This document shows, one piece after another, positions 1 through 6,041 of a stretch of 16,479 bases of DNA (positions are counted from its first letter, which is position 1; the number at the start of each line of letters is the position of its first letter). The stretch lies in the NCBI GenBank assembly GCA_030528815.1, contig JAUMYE010000012.1, positions 1 through 16,479 on the forward strand, read 5' to 3'. Under the pieces are notes generated by a model. It worked only from the letters and a program-made list of their open reading frames with translations. It had not been told where the DNA came from and made no database searches. The stretch comes from Candidatus Saccharimonadota bacterium. GTDB lineage: Bacteria > Patescibacteriota > Saccharimonadia > Saccharimonadales > Saccharimonadaceae. The position numbers and the translations under genes were made by a program.

Positions 1-1
1 A

Positions 2-634
2 GATTTGACGAAGCGTCTTTGGTCTGCGATAGATAAAAAATTAGTGCAGGTCATTGATGCGGGGGACAACGGACAGTTCCCTGAGATTGCAAACGAGATG
101 CCTATAATGAACCTCGACGAATTGATTGGTGAGTTTAATCCGGTTTGGAAAGACAGTCAGACTATCGAATCTCAGAATCGTTGCTTTATTAAGGCGGTCG
201 ATTTTGCGGGTGGAATATTTGATAGAATGATGGTTTGTGAAACGGCGAAGATTTCGGCGATTTCTACGGTAGAATCGGCAATCAATAAATCTGAAGACGG
301 AGTTCTGATTCTCCCCAAGTATCTTCCATGGGAAGAGTATGTAATCAGCTCCGATAATCCCAAGGCAAGAAAAATCATGTTGGCAGTATTTCCATCCAAT
401 CGTGATGAGGGCTGCTATATCGTAATGTCCCCACGGGACGAATCTGGCAAGAGCAGAATGCTAATGCCAGCAAACTGGCGCGGAAAGCGCAATGAAGAGC
501 TTGATGATTTTGTTGAAGGCGGTACATTCTGTCATGCAAACGGCTTTATGGCTGTTGCAGATAGTTTCGAACATGCAGTTTCGATGGCTCATGCGGCAAT
601 TTCCGACCCTGGCAGCGAAATGCTTGCAAGCTAA
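2..634 (+). CDS. MYG1-family (UPF0160) protein, C-terminal part; 5' end outside the window
   Basis: The reading frame is open from the first bases, and the TTG at 5 has no ribosome binding site, so the true start probably lies upstream. About 209 residues are visible and end in TAA. The pattern GVLILPKYLPWEEYV, then a strand ending in FPS, GCYIVMSP, a MPANWRGKRNEEL stretch and a final GG.FCH..GF...DSFEHAVSMA, matches the C-terminal half of MYG1/UPF0160 proteins. These belong to the DHH phosphoesterase superfamily, and eukaryotic MYG1 has been described as a 3'-5' RNA exonuclease. The N-terminal DHH motifs with the metal-binding aspartates would be in the missing part, so catalytic competence cannot be judged. 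A terminator follows 20 bases downstream, so this is the last gene of its transcript. Family assignment is by recalled pattern; function in bacteria is poorly known. Confidence 0.8.
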   Translation, partial: DLTKRLWSAIDKKLVQVIDAGDNGQFPEIANEMPIMNLDELIGEFNPVWKDSQTIESQNRCFIKAVDFAGGIFDRMMVCETAKISAISTVESAINKSEDGVLILPKYLPWEEYVISSDNPKARKIMLAVFPSNRDEGCYIVMSPRDESGKSRMLMPANWRGKRNEELDDFVEGGTFCHANGFMAVADSFEHAVSMAHAAISDPGSEMLAS

Positions 635-654
635 TAAGTTCACCTACTTTGTGT

Positions 655-685
655 TCGGCCACTATATATGTGGCCGATTTTTATT
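655..685 (+). terminator. Rho-independent terminator of the MYG1-family gene
   Basis: An 8-bp perfect stem, TCGGCCAC (655-662) with GTGGCCGA (670-677), closes a 7-nt AT-only loop and is followed by TTTTTATT. It begins 20 bases after the stop codon. Confidence 0.9.
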
Positions 686-693
686 GCCCCCTA

Positions 694-742
694 TAACTAG
701 ATATGGTGTGCAAAAACTATTGACACACACTATATCTAGGGT
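694..742 (+). promoter_or_regulatory. Pair of NrdR-box-like operators
   Basis: Two 16-bp imperfect palindromes, 694-709 (TAACTAGATATGGTGT) and 727-742 (ACACTATATCTAGGGT), resemble the NrdR box ACACTATATATAGTGT at 12 and 14 of 16 positions. They lie 33 bp apart centre to centre, about three helical turns, close to the 31-32 bp usual for paired NrdR boxes. The first lies upstream of the -35 element; the second fills the spacer between -35 and -10. That placement suits repression by the dATP/ATP-sensing regulator NrdR. The match is to a remembered consensus; no NrdR gene is in the window. Confidence 0.7.
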
Positions 743-749
743 TTAGAAT
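720..749 (+). promoter_or_regulatory. Sigma70-type promoter for the NrdD-tail-like gene
   Basis: TTGACA (720-725), an 18-bp spacer and TAGAAT (744-749). The predicted transcript starts near 756, giving an A-rich leader of about 90 nt before the ATG at 847. I see no recognisable riboswitch in that leader. Confidence 0.75.
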
Positions 750-846
750 AAAAGCATAAGCAACAACGCACGCTAAGAAGTAATAAACAAGAGCAGCGTA
801 GCGCAAAGCTAAAGCAAAAACGATAAACCAAGACAAGGATGGGGTT

Positions 847-1281
847 ATGAAGAATATCATTTATTTTGATGCACGCGATAAAAAGAGCTTCAACTTTAAG
901 CGTTATGCGAAGTCGCTTAAAACTCTCGCGGATGTTCCGGAGAAGGCAATCAAAGAAGCTCTCAAAAACGTTGATCAATACGAAAATATGCACGTGAGCG
1001 TTCTTGTGGAGTTGGGAACGGCTTTGCTTGCAAAGTATGGCAACGAAGATATCGCGAAGAAGTATTTCGAATCTCATGACCAGTATTTTGGCGGTAAGTT
1101 TGAACGTTTGCGCCGTATTACGGGTTATCTTGTCGGTACACTAGATAGATGGAACGATGGTAAGAAAGCAGAAGAGCATGCACGCGTAAAACATTCCGTT
1201 AATTCCAGTATCAACGACAATGAGCGTGCTAGCAGACTTGCCGAGCAGGCGATTGCTAGAAACGTTGCCTATGCAGCTTAG
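847..1281 (+). CDS. Small protein with a class III ribonucleotide reductase (NrdD) glycyl-radical-like tail motif
   Basis: The protein has 144 residues, and the ATG is preceded by a purine-rich AAGGATGGGG. Residues 85-116 read ERLRRITGYLVG...DRWNDGKKAEE..RVKH. This closely follows the end of anaerobic ribonucleotide reductase, where an R-[TI]-[CT]-G-Y segment carries the radical glycine and is followed by WN.G[RK]..E...RV.H. The candidate glycine is Gly93. The large catalytic barrel and the CxxC...CxxC zinc site that normally precede the glycine are absent. Residues 1-80 are helical-looking, charged and unrecognised, and the last 27 residues are an added tail. The NrdR-like boxes in its promoter independently point to deoxynucleotide metabolism. 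It could be a detached radical-bearing subunit, a repair-type spare domain by analogy with YfiD/GrcA, or a regulator that has kept only the fold. Similarity is seen; role is inferred. Confidence 0.6.
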   Translation: MKNIIYFDARDKKSFNFKRYAKSLKTLADVPEKAIKEALKNVDQYENMHVSVLVELGTALLAKYGNEDIAKKYFESHDQYFGGKFERLRRITGYLVGTLDRWNDGKKAEEHARVKHSVNSSINDNERASRLAEQAIARNVAYAA

Positions 1282-1297
1282 ACTCCATTAGCTGGAA

Positions 1298-1324
1298 ATA
1301 TCCGCAGAAATGCGGGTATTTTTT
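1298..1324 (+). terminator. Rho-independent terminator after the NrdD-tail-like gene
   Basis: The stem TATCCGCA (1299-1306) pairs with TGCGGGTA (1311-1318), with one G-T pair, around a GAAA loop. Six T residues follow. Confidence 0.85.
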
Positions 1325-1409
1325 GTTGAAATATGTAAAAAATCAATAAAAAAGTCCCAAATGTTAACTTTTGTTGCGGAAATGTAAGGCGTAGTTGGTG
1401 GTAGTTTTC

Positions 1410-1427
1410 GTTGCGCAACCATATAAT
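1410..1427 (+). promoter_or_regulatory. -10 element with an adjacent perfect palindrome upstream of the XRE regulator
   Basis: TATAAT lies at 1422-1427 and is preceded immediately by the perfect 10-bp palindrome GTTGCGCAAC (1410-1419), in the -35/-10 spacer. No good -35 hexamer is seen at 16-18 bp. The palindrome is a natural candidate for an autoregulatory site of the downstream HTH protein; this is inference. Transcription would start near 1434, and an AAGGAG ribosome binding site at 1450-1455 precedes the ATG at 1463. Confidence 0.55.
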
Positions 1428-1462
1428 TAGGGCATAAATTATTTAATTTAAGGAGCATTTAT

Positions 1463-2137
1463 ATGACATTACCAGAAAGATTAACTAAGCTTCGCAAGCT
1501 TGCTGGCCTTTCGCAAGAAGAGGTTGCAGAAAAGCTCGAAGTAACAAGGCAAACAGTTTCGAAGTGGGAAACCGGCCAATCTAGTCCAGATCTAGATAAG
1601 GTATTACCACTTTGTGGACTATATAATGTAACGCCTGATGAATTGTTGCATGATGGTGGAACCGAAGGAGCAGAAAAAGAAATCGCCGAGAATAACTTTG
1701 CCCGTTCAGAGGAACAAGACGAAAGGATTATGGCAAAGAAGAAACTAACAGGTATTCTTGGCGGTGTATTATTATACTTCGTCGCAATTGCATTTATCAT
1801 GATTGCAATTCCTGTTATCCAGATTAGTCCAGTAGTTGCTAGCGCAATCTTTATTCTATTATTCGCAGTCGCAACGCTCATTATTATTTATTCTTCTATT
1901 ATTTATAAGAAGAAATCGCATAAAAAGATAGCTGATACAAAAGAGAAAAAGTTATACAAGACTATTGATAGTGTTTTGGCATTTTCGACTTTGGCTGTCT
2001 ATCTACTCGTAAGCTTCATGACTATGGCATGGCATATTACTTGGATTATTTGGATTATCTATGCCGTACTTAGCCAAGCCGCAAAACTAATTATTATGTT
2101 AACTACAGGAAAGGACGTTGACGATGACGAAGAATAA
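1463..2137 (+). CDS. XRE-family HTH regulator fused to a four-helix membrane domain
   Basis: The protein has 224 residues. Residues 3-62 form a typical XRE/Cro helix-turn-helix domain: RLTKLRKLAGLSQEEVA, then VTRQTVSKWETGQSSPDL as the recognition region. A charged linker (66-95) leads to two long hydrophobic segments (about 97-120 and 124-148). A lysine-rich cytoplasmic stretch (149-167) precedes two more segments (about 169-190 and 193-213) and an acidic tail. It is therefore probably a DNA-binding protein tethered to the inner face of the membrane. It overlaps the next gene, a membrane-anchored beta-repeat protein, by 14 bases, so the two are translationally coupled and likely act together, perhaps as envelope sensor and effector. 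An AAGGAG ribosome binding site 7 bases upstream supports the start. The ligand or signal is unknown. Confidence 0.85.
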   Translation: MTLPERLTKLRKLAGLSQEEVAEKLEVTRQTVSKWETGQSSPDLDKVLPLCGLYNVTPDELLHDGGTEGAEKEIAENNFARSEEQDERIMAKKKLTGILGGVLLYFVAIAFIMIAIPVIQISPVVASAIFILLFAVATLIIIYSSIIYKKKSHKKIADTKEKKLYKTIDSVLAFSTLAVYLLVSFMTMAWHITWIIWIIYAVLSQAAKLIIMLTTGKDVDDDEE

Positions 2138-2972
2138 TCGTGGAGGCTTGATTGCCGGAATTATTGTTTTATTTCTTATCGCTGCTAGTTTTGGTGTATT
2201 TCTTGTCTTTGCTATTGGTCATTTTGGTGGTTTCAACTTTGGTGGCTTTAGCTTGGGCGAAAGTAACCACTTGGCACTTGAGAAAGAATTTGAGCTAGAT
2301 AATGTTAATTTGATTAGCTCAGATAGCGATACTGCAAATATTCATATTTCAAAGAGTACTGACGGTGTAGAAAAAGTTAAGGTGCATATCTTAGCAGAAG
2401 AGAAAGTAAAGGTTTCTGCCGAGAAGAATGATAGCTCGATTGATATTTATGCCAAGGAAGAGTGCCATTTTATTTGCTTTGGCCAAAAGAAGAGCACGAT
2501 TGATATTGTCTTGCCTGAAAATTATGAGGGTGATTTTAAAATCAAATCCGATGCTGGCGATATTGATATCGATGATTTTGAGAAAGCTAGCCTAGATCTT
2601 GATGCTGATGCTGGCAATAATAAAATCGGCAAACTAAAAGCCATAACAGCAAATGTCGATACTGGCAAAGTGGAAATCAAGGGCGCAGAAAACATTAATG
2701 TTGAAATTGATGCTGGCGATCTTCGCATTAACGAATGTACGAACAAGCTTTATGTAAAGAATGATACAGGAAACGTCGAAATCGATAATCTAAGTCTAAA
2801 GGAAGATTCTACGGTTATTGTCGATGTTGGCAATATCAAAATAAATAACGTTGGCGATGTTCGCGTAGACGTAAATAAGAGTGTTGGTAATAGCAGTGTT
2901 AATGGCGGCAATCCAAAAGCCGATGTTAATCTTACTGTTAAAGCAGACGTTGGTAATATAGACATTCGCTAA
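2124..2972 (+). CDS. Membrane-anchored DUF4097-like beta-repeat protein
   Basis: I chose the ATG at 2124 over a TTG at 2118 because it is 9 bases from an AGGAAAGG ribosome binding site; the TTG is only 3 away. The protein has 282 residues. Residues 8-31 form a hydrophobic signal anchor followed by a Gly/Phe-rich neck. The rest is a ladder of short strands in which a D-[AVT]-G-[DNK]-[IVL]-x-[IV] unit recurs: DAGDIDI, DTGKVEI, DAGDLRI, DTGNVEI, DVGNIKI, DVGNIDI. This periodicity is typical of DUF4097/LiaG-like putative adhesin domains, predicted to form a right-handed beta solenoid outside the membrane. Such proteins are often paired with small regulators or envelope-stress systems in Gram-positive bacteria. 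Here the partner is the overlapping XRE membrane protein. Enzymatic activity is not expected. Confidence 0.8.
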   Translation: MTKNNRGGLIAGIIVLFLIAASFGVFLVFAIGHFGGFNFGGFSLGESNHLALEKEFELDNVNLISSDSDTANIHISKSTDGVEKVKVHILAEEKVKVSAEKNDSSIDIYAKEECHFICFGQKKSTIDIVLPENYEGDFKIKSDAGDIDIDDFEKASLDLDADAGNNKIGKLKAITANVDTGKVEIKGAENINVEIDAGDLRINECTNKLYVKNDTGNVEIDNLSLKEDSTVIVDVGNIKINNVGDVRVDVNKSVGNSSVNGGNPKADVNLTVKADVGNIDIR

Positions 2973-2974
2973 AC

Positions 2975-3006
2975 AAAAAGCCACCAGTTTTGCTGGTGGT
3001 TTTTTG
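2975..3006. terminator. Bidirectional terminator between convergent genes
   Basis: CCACCAG (2981-2987) pairs with CTGGTGG (2993-2999) around TTTTG. It is flanked by AAAAA on the left and TTTTTT on the right, so it can stop both the + strand DUF4097-like gene and the - strand HAD gene ending at 3011. Confidence 0.9.
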
Positions 3007-3010
3007 ATGA

Positions 3011-3640
3011 TTAGTTTTGTAGGAAAGCTTCACAGTATTCTTTGATTTTTGGTAATTCTAGGCCACTGACGCAAGCAGATTTCCAACCAGCGTTTTTGGC
3101 TGCAGCGACGTTAGCTTCCGTATCGTCGAGAAAGAGGATATTTTCTGGCGAGATTGAAACTTGTTCGTTGATATGACTATAGATTTGTGGATTTGGTTTT
3201 GACAAGCCAAGATCGAAAGAGAAGAATAGATAATCATAATCTTCGAGTTTGAGCTGTTTCGAAATGCGCTCTTTGTCTAGAACGATGAGGTTAGATAAGA
3301 TGCCGATACTACAACGATCTTTTAGGCTGGTTTCGTAGCTTGATACTTCTGGATAATAATCGGTTTTTGAAAGATGTTCTAGGAAGTTATGTTTAAAATC
3401 TTCGAAGTTTCCAGATAGATTTAAATCTTCTTTGATTTGATTGTATTTTGTTTCGAGCTCTTCTAGGGTTCTTGCGGAAGTAATGTCGTATTTGTCTAGG
3501 ATTTTTGATTCTAGAATATCTTCGCCAGTGTAACCGAGTTTAGAAAAGACGTCTTGATAGGCCTTAAAGAAGGAATAGCCGGTTTTATGGCTATCTACAA
3601 TGCCGCCCCAGTCGAAAAGAATTAGTTTTGATTGTTTCAT
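3011..3640 (-). CDS. HAD-superfamily hydrolase (subfamily IA-like)
   Basis: The protein has 209 residues and the four HAD motifs in order. Motif I is LILFDWGGIV with the nucleophile Asp10; motif II is ILSN with Ser116; motif III is Lys148 in GLSKPNPQIY; motif IV is ILFLDDTEANV with Asp172 and Asp173. A helical cap insert (residues 18-100) fits subfamily I. The usual second aspartate of motif I (DxD) is a glycine. This also occurs in subfamily IA proteins such as E. coli YihX, a sugar-1-phosphate phosphatase, so it need not mean loss of activity. Substrate is unknown; a small phosphorylated metabolite is likely. The gene stands alone, divergent from the transglutaminase-like gene. Its promoter -10 box lies 6 bases from the ATG, implying a leaderless mRNA. 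Confidence 0.85.
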   Translation of the reverse strand: MKQSKLILFDWGGIVDSHKTGYSFFKAYQDVFSKLGYTGEDILESKILDKYDITSARTLEELETKYNQIKEDLNLSGNFEDFKHNFLEHLSKTDYYPEVSSYETSLKDRCSIGILSNLIVLDKERISKQLKLEDYDYLFFSFDLGLSKPNPQIYSHINEQVSISPENILFLDDTEANVAAAKNAGWKSACVSGLELPKIKEYCEAFLQN

Positions 3641-3646
3641 GCAGTA

Positions 3647-3655
3647 ATTATAGCA
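3647..3655 (-). promoter_or_regulatory. Extended -10 promoter of the HAD gene, leaderless
   Basis: On the - strand the sequence reads TGC-TATAAT, then six bases, then the ATG. Transcription would begin at or next to the start codon, and there is no ribosome binding site. A similar TGT-TAATAT (3660-3668) faces the other way toward the gene at 3680. Confidence 0.65.
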
Positions 3656-3679
3656 AGAGTGTTAATATAGCTAACAAGT

Positions 3680-4213
3680 ATGCAAGAAGATTTGGAACGA
3701 TTATTGAAGCTAATGAAACCAATTAAATATGGTTGGGTTGGTTATGATGGCGAAAAGCACGAAAGAATAGGGAAGAAATTTGCCGAAGAATATCGTTTGC
3801 AATTAAAGTCCGATCTTCTTTCGACGAAGCTTGGTGTTTGCTGGGATCAGGTAGAATATGAAGCTTGGGTGCTTGGCGATACCTGCGAGTTTAAACGTAT
3901 CGCATTTGTATACTATGGCGAAAAAGAAATGCCATCACATACTTTTATTGTTGTGCATGAAGATAATGATTGGTTCTGGCTAGAGCATGCTTGGGGACGT
4001 AAGGCAGGGGTTTACAAGTTTAATAGTCTAGAAGAATTGCTGAAGGCGGCTATGAAGGATTGGATAAAAGATTTTCCTTTGCCAGATGATTATGATAAGG
4101 ATAGAATTGCGATTTATGACTATCCGGAGCCACTCATGAATCTAAGCTCGGATGAGTTTTATAGACATCTTGAGACTGGTAAGAAGATAGACACTAAGAA
4201 TATTGTATTCTAA
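3680..4213 (+). CDS. Transglutaminase/papain-like protein
   Basis: The protein has 177 residues, with no signal peptide or membrane segment, so it is probably cytoplasmic. The layout fits a transglutaminase/papain-like fold: LGVCWDQVEYEAW with a candidate nucleophile Cys54 at the start of a helix, PSHTFIVV with His87 on a strand, and WFWLEHAWG with Glu102 and His103 on the next strand. Together they give a plausible Cys-His-acid triad. This resembles uncharacterised proteins of Gram-positive bacteria annotated as transglutaminase-domain or hypothetical. It could be a peptidase, an amidase or a protein-modifying enzyme; nothing in the sequence chooses between these. It is a single-gene unit with no ribosome binding site. 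Its likely -10 box (TAATAT, 3663-3668) lies 11 bases before the ATG. Confidence 0.65.
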   Translation: MQEDLERLLKLMKPIKYGWVGYDGEKHERIGKKFAEEYRLQLKSDLLSTKLGVCWDQVEYEAWVLGDTCEFKRIAFVYYGEKEMPSHTFIVVHEDNDWFWLEHAWGRKAGVYKFNSLEELLKAAMKDWIKDFPLPDDYDKDRIAIYDYPEPLMNLSSDEFYRHLETGKKIDTKNIVF

Positions 4214-4236
4214 TTATTCTTCGCTTCGAAAAACGA

Positions 4237-4275
4237 TATAATTAAGCTAAAGCTTTTTGATATCAAAAAAGGAGG
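4237..4275 (+). promoter_or_regulatory. -10 box and strong ribosome binding site for the surface protein gene
   Basis: TATAAT at 4237-4242 has only a weak -35 (TTATTC, 4214-4219). A near-perfect Shine-Dalgarno AAAGGAGGAT centred on 4271-4275 lies 6 bases before the ATG at 4282. Confidence 0.6.
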
Positions 4276-4281
4276 ATACTA

Positions 4282-5007
4282 ATGAAGAAAAGAATAATAA
4301 TTGGCGCATTGGCATTAAGTGCGATTTTTTCTCTTGTCGTATTTAGGCAGCCTGCTTCTGCTAGTTGCTCCGGTCAGATATATGTTAACACTGCATCTGG
4401 CTATATTTTTACGTGCGGAATGTCACCTGAAGAACAAAAAGAAGGTTTGGAAGGTTTTTCTATTGATTATGAAAAGAACAAGATTACATTAAATAACTAC
4501 GACGGTGGAACGATTCATTATTATTGTTATGGTTATGGCGGTCCTTGTTTTACTCCGATAGATATGGAAATTGAGTTGATTGGCGAAAATAAGATAAGCT
4601 CGGAGTATTTTAATTCCGATAATGCAGATAATGAAGAGTTTGAGAACTCGGCATTCTTTAATATTGTTCCGAATTTTACGGGTAGTGGATCTTTGAAGAT
4701 GGAAGCAGAAGTGCCTTTTGGCTTTAATCATGCCGAATTGGCGAAAAGTTTTTCCGTCGATGTAATTGGTTCTGATTTTGTAAAAACAGCAAACGAAGCA
4801 GAGACGAATATTCCTACTGATGGCGAGCAAGAAGAAAATAAAAAGACGGATACTACTGAATCATTTTTCGAAACAACGCTTGGAGTTGCTTTGCTAATTG
4901 CGGTTCCTAGTTTGCTAATTATCATAATCGTGATTTTGTTTGTAGCTCTTATAAATAAGGGCAAGAATACGCCAAATAACGCCAATAATATTCCGAATAA
5001 TAACTAG
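4282..5007 (+). CDS. Secreted surface protein with signal peptide and C-terminal membrane anchor
   Basis: The protein has 241 residues. Residues 1-27 form a classical signal peptide: MKKR, a hydrophobic core, and likely cleavage after ASA27. The mature part (28-180) is beta-rich and contains KITLNNYDGG...IELIGENKIS. That pattern occurs in carbohydrate-binding-like or surface-repeat domains of Gram-positive cell wall proteins. It has several cysteines (Cys29, Cys45 and a pair in the CYGYGGPC segment) that could form disulfides. An acidic linker (about 178-196) leads to one hydrophobic helix (about 201-224) and a short Asn-rich cytoplasmic tail. There is no LPxTG sorting signal. It is a monocistronic gene with its own promoter. 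Function is unknown; a role at the host- or envelope-facing surface is inference. Confidence 0.7.
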   Translation: MKKRIIIGALALSAIFSLVVFRQPASASCSGQIYVNTASGYIFTCGMSPEEQKEGLEGFSIDYEKNKITLNNYDGGTIHYYCYGYGGPCFTPIDMEIELIGENKISSEYFNSDNADNEEFENSAFFNIVPNFTGSGSLKMEAEVPFGFNHAELAKSFSVDVIGSDFVKTANEAETNIPTDGEQEENKKTDTTESFFETTLGVALLIAVPSLLIIIIVILFVALINKGKNTPNNANNIPNNN

Positions 5008-5020
5008 TTAAGAAAATGAA

Positions 5021-5049
5021 AATCCCCCAAGCGATTCGCCTGGGGGATT
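5021..5049. terminator. Terminator hairpin between convergent genes
   Basis: AATCCCCCA (5021-5029) pairs perfectly with TGGGGGATT (5041-5049), and a GCG/CGC helix lies inside the loop. The - strand side continues into TTTTCATTTT, so it best terminates the - strand gene ending at 5064. The + side has only a weak T run but may also stop the surface protein transcript. Confidence 0.8.
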
Positions 5050-5063
5050 AATTGTGTGGCAGA

Positions 5064-5351
5064 TTATGCAGCATTGATTTTCACAGCGCCGTGAGCGAGC
5101 AGCTCAATTGCAGTACTAACCGCTACTGCATCTGCCAGCTCGGAAACAATCGCAATTGTACCGTTCTTGCCATCAAGATGGCTAAAGCGAACGACAGCGA
5201 TTCTGCCATTGTGGATACCAACACCAAAGAGAACATTGCCATGCTTCGAATGAAGCAGGAAGAATGAGTTCATCTCGGGATGTCGCTCGTAAGAGCACTC
5301 GTAGCCATCGGCAGTAAGCAATTGCTCGAGCATAAGAAATCTCTCGGCCAT
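5064..5351 (-). CDS. Small orphan protein of 95 residues
   Basis: I do not recognise this protein. It is 95 residues long, with no signal peptide or membrane helix. The pattern of short hydrophobic strands (NSFFLLHS, VLFGVGI, RIAVVRF, GTIAIVS) followed by a helix (ELADAVAVSTAIELLAHG) suggests a compact alpha/beta domain. The gene is convincing as a real unit: a near-consensus promoter (TTGACT-17-TATAAA), an excellent GAGGAGGTG ribosome binding site 7 bases before the ATG, and a terminator behind it. Its leader is about 60 nt and shares a 14-nt block with the leader of the other orphan gene starting at 13200. Codon use is more GC-rich than in the flanking genes, which could mean high expression or later acquisition. 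Confidence 0.7.
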   Translation of the reverse strand: MAERFLMLEQLLTADGYECSYERHPEMNSFFLLHSKHGNVLFGVGIHNGRIAVVRFSHLDGKNGTIAIVSELADAVAVSTAIELLAHGAVKINAA

Positions 5352-5418
5352 GTGAATTCACCTCCTCTCTAAAGTGGTGGAGAACCGAAAGGTTCGCGGA
5401 CATGCGTCTGATGTAGAG

Positions 5419-5447
5419 TTTATATCATTTTTTAAGGTAAAAGTCAA
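5419..5447 (-). promoter_or_regulatory. Strong promoter of the 95-residue orphan gene
   Basis: Read on the - strand: TTGACT, 17-bp spacer, TATAAA. The leader runs from about 5412 to 5352. It contains a small GAACC/GGTTC hairpin (5382-5395) before the ribosome binding site. Confidence 0.8.
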
Positions 5448-5477
5448 TGCGGTAATGTAAAGGTATAATATATAGAT

Positions 5478-5978
5478 ATGGGATACGTAGGAAGTTATTT
5501 ATGGAAAATGCGTCAGAAATTTGAGCACGACACAGTGATGTCTGCAACAACTGACGTGATACCGATTCGTGACGGTAAAATTTGTATGGTCTTAAATAGA
5601 GAACATCGTTTCTGGTGCTTTCCTGGTGGTCATGCAGAGCTAGGCCTTTCTTGGCAGGAAGCTGCAAGGAAAGAGTTGGTAGAAGAGGCTGGTTTAGTTG
5701 CAAAAGATGAAGATATGAAGCCTTTTGCAAGTATTTCTGGCTATACGATAACTTATGGATATAATGATCCGGTTAATCTTTTCTCGTTAAGCTTTGTTTG
5801 TGAGAAGTTTGATGAGCACGATATTGAAGACGAGGAAGAAATTGCAGAGAAGCATTGGTTTGAATTTGATGAGATTGACGGGTTAGAAAAATCTGTTTAT
5901 GCAGATGCGATTTGGAAAGCATACAAGAAATACTTGGAAACGGGTGAGTTCCAACAGGTAGTGCTTAGGAATAACTAG
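5478..5978 (+). CDS. Nudix hydrolase
   Basis: The protein has 166 residues. After a strand reading VIPIRDGKICMVLNRE comes WCFPGGHAELGLSWQEAARKELVEEAGL, a Nudix box at residues 51-73. The core metal-binding glutamates are present (Glu66, Glu69, Glu70). However, the first glutamate of the consensus GX5EX7REUXEEXGU is Leu57 and the arginine is Lys65. These changes occur in divergent members and may alter rather than abolish activity. The family hydrolyses nucleoside diphosphates linked to another moiety; the substrate here cannot be read. The -10 box (TATAAT, 5464-5469) is 8 bases from the ATG, so the mRNA is probably leaderless. The gene is probably separate from ychF, which has its own promoter. 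Confidence 0.9.
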   Translation: MGYVGSYLWKMRQKFEHDTVMSATTDVIPIRDGKICMVLNREHRFWCFPGGHAELGLSWQEAARKELVEEAGLVAKDEDMKPFASISGYTITYGYNDPVNLFSLSFVCEKFDEHDIEDEEEIAEKHWFEFDEIDGLEKSVYADAIWKAYKKYLETGEFQQVVLRNN

Positions 5979-5982
5979 CCTT

Positions 5983-6011
5983 TTGTAGATTAGCCAAAAA
6001 GATGGTATAAT
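5983..6011 (+). promoter_or_regulatory. Promoter of ychF
   Basis: TTGTAG (5983-5988), 17-bp spacer, TATAAT (6006-6011). The leader is about 24 nt with GAAAGG as ribosome binding site, 7 bases before the TTG start at 6042. Confidence 0.75.
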
Positions 6012-6041
6012 AACAGATAAGAATTATAGAAAGGTCTTATT

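Noticed and set aside
492..746. 84-residue + strand frame spanning the MYG1 gene end, the terminator and the NrdR boxes
   Set aside because: It overlaps a confident CDS and crosses a terminator and a promoter; no family resemblance.
2118..2123. TTG start for the DUF4097-like gene
   Set aside because: Only 3 bases from the ribosome binding site; the ATG at 2124 has proper spacing.
2566..2970. Repeated DxGxI units considered as DNA repeats or a CRISPR-like array
   Set aside because: The periodicity is at protein level with irregular spacing and divergent codons, as expected for a beta-solenoid coding region.
4282..5007. Lipoprotein reading of the surface protein because of Cys29
   Set aside because: The residues before Cys29 (Ser-Ala-Ser) lack the Leu-type position of a lipobox; ordinary signal peptidase I cleavage fits better.
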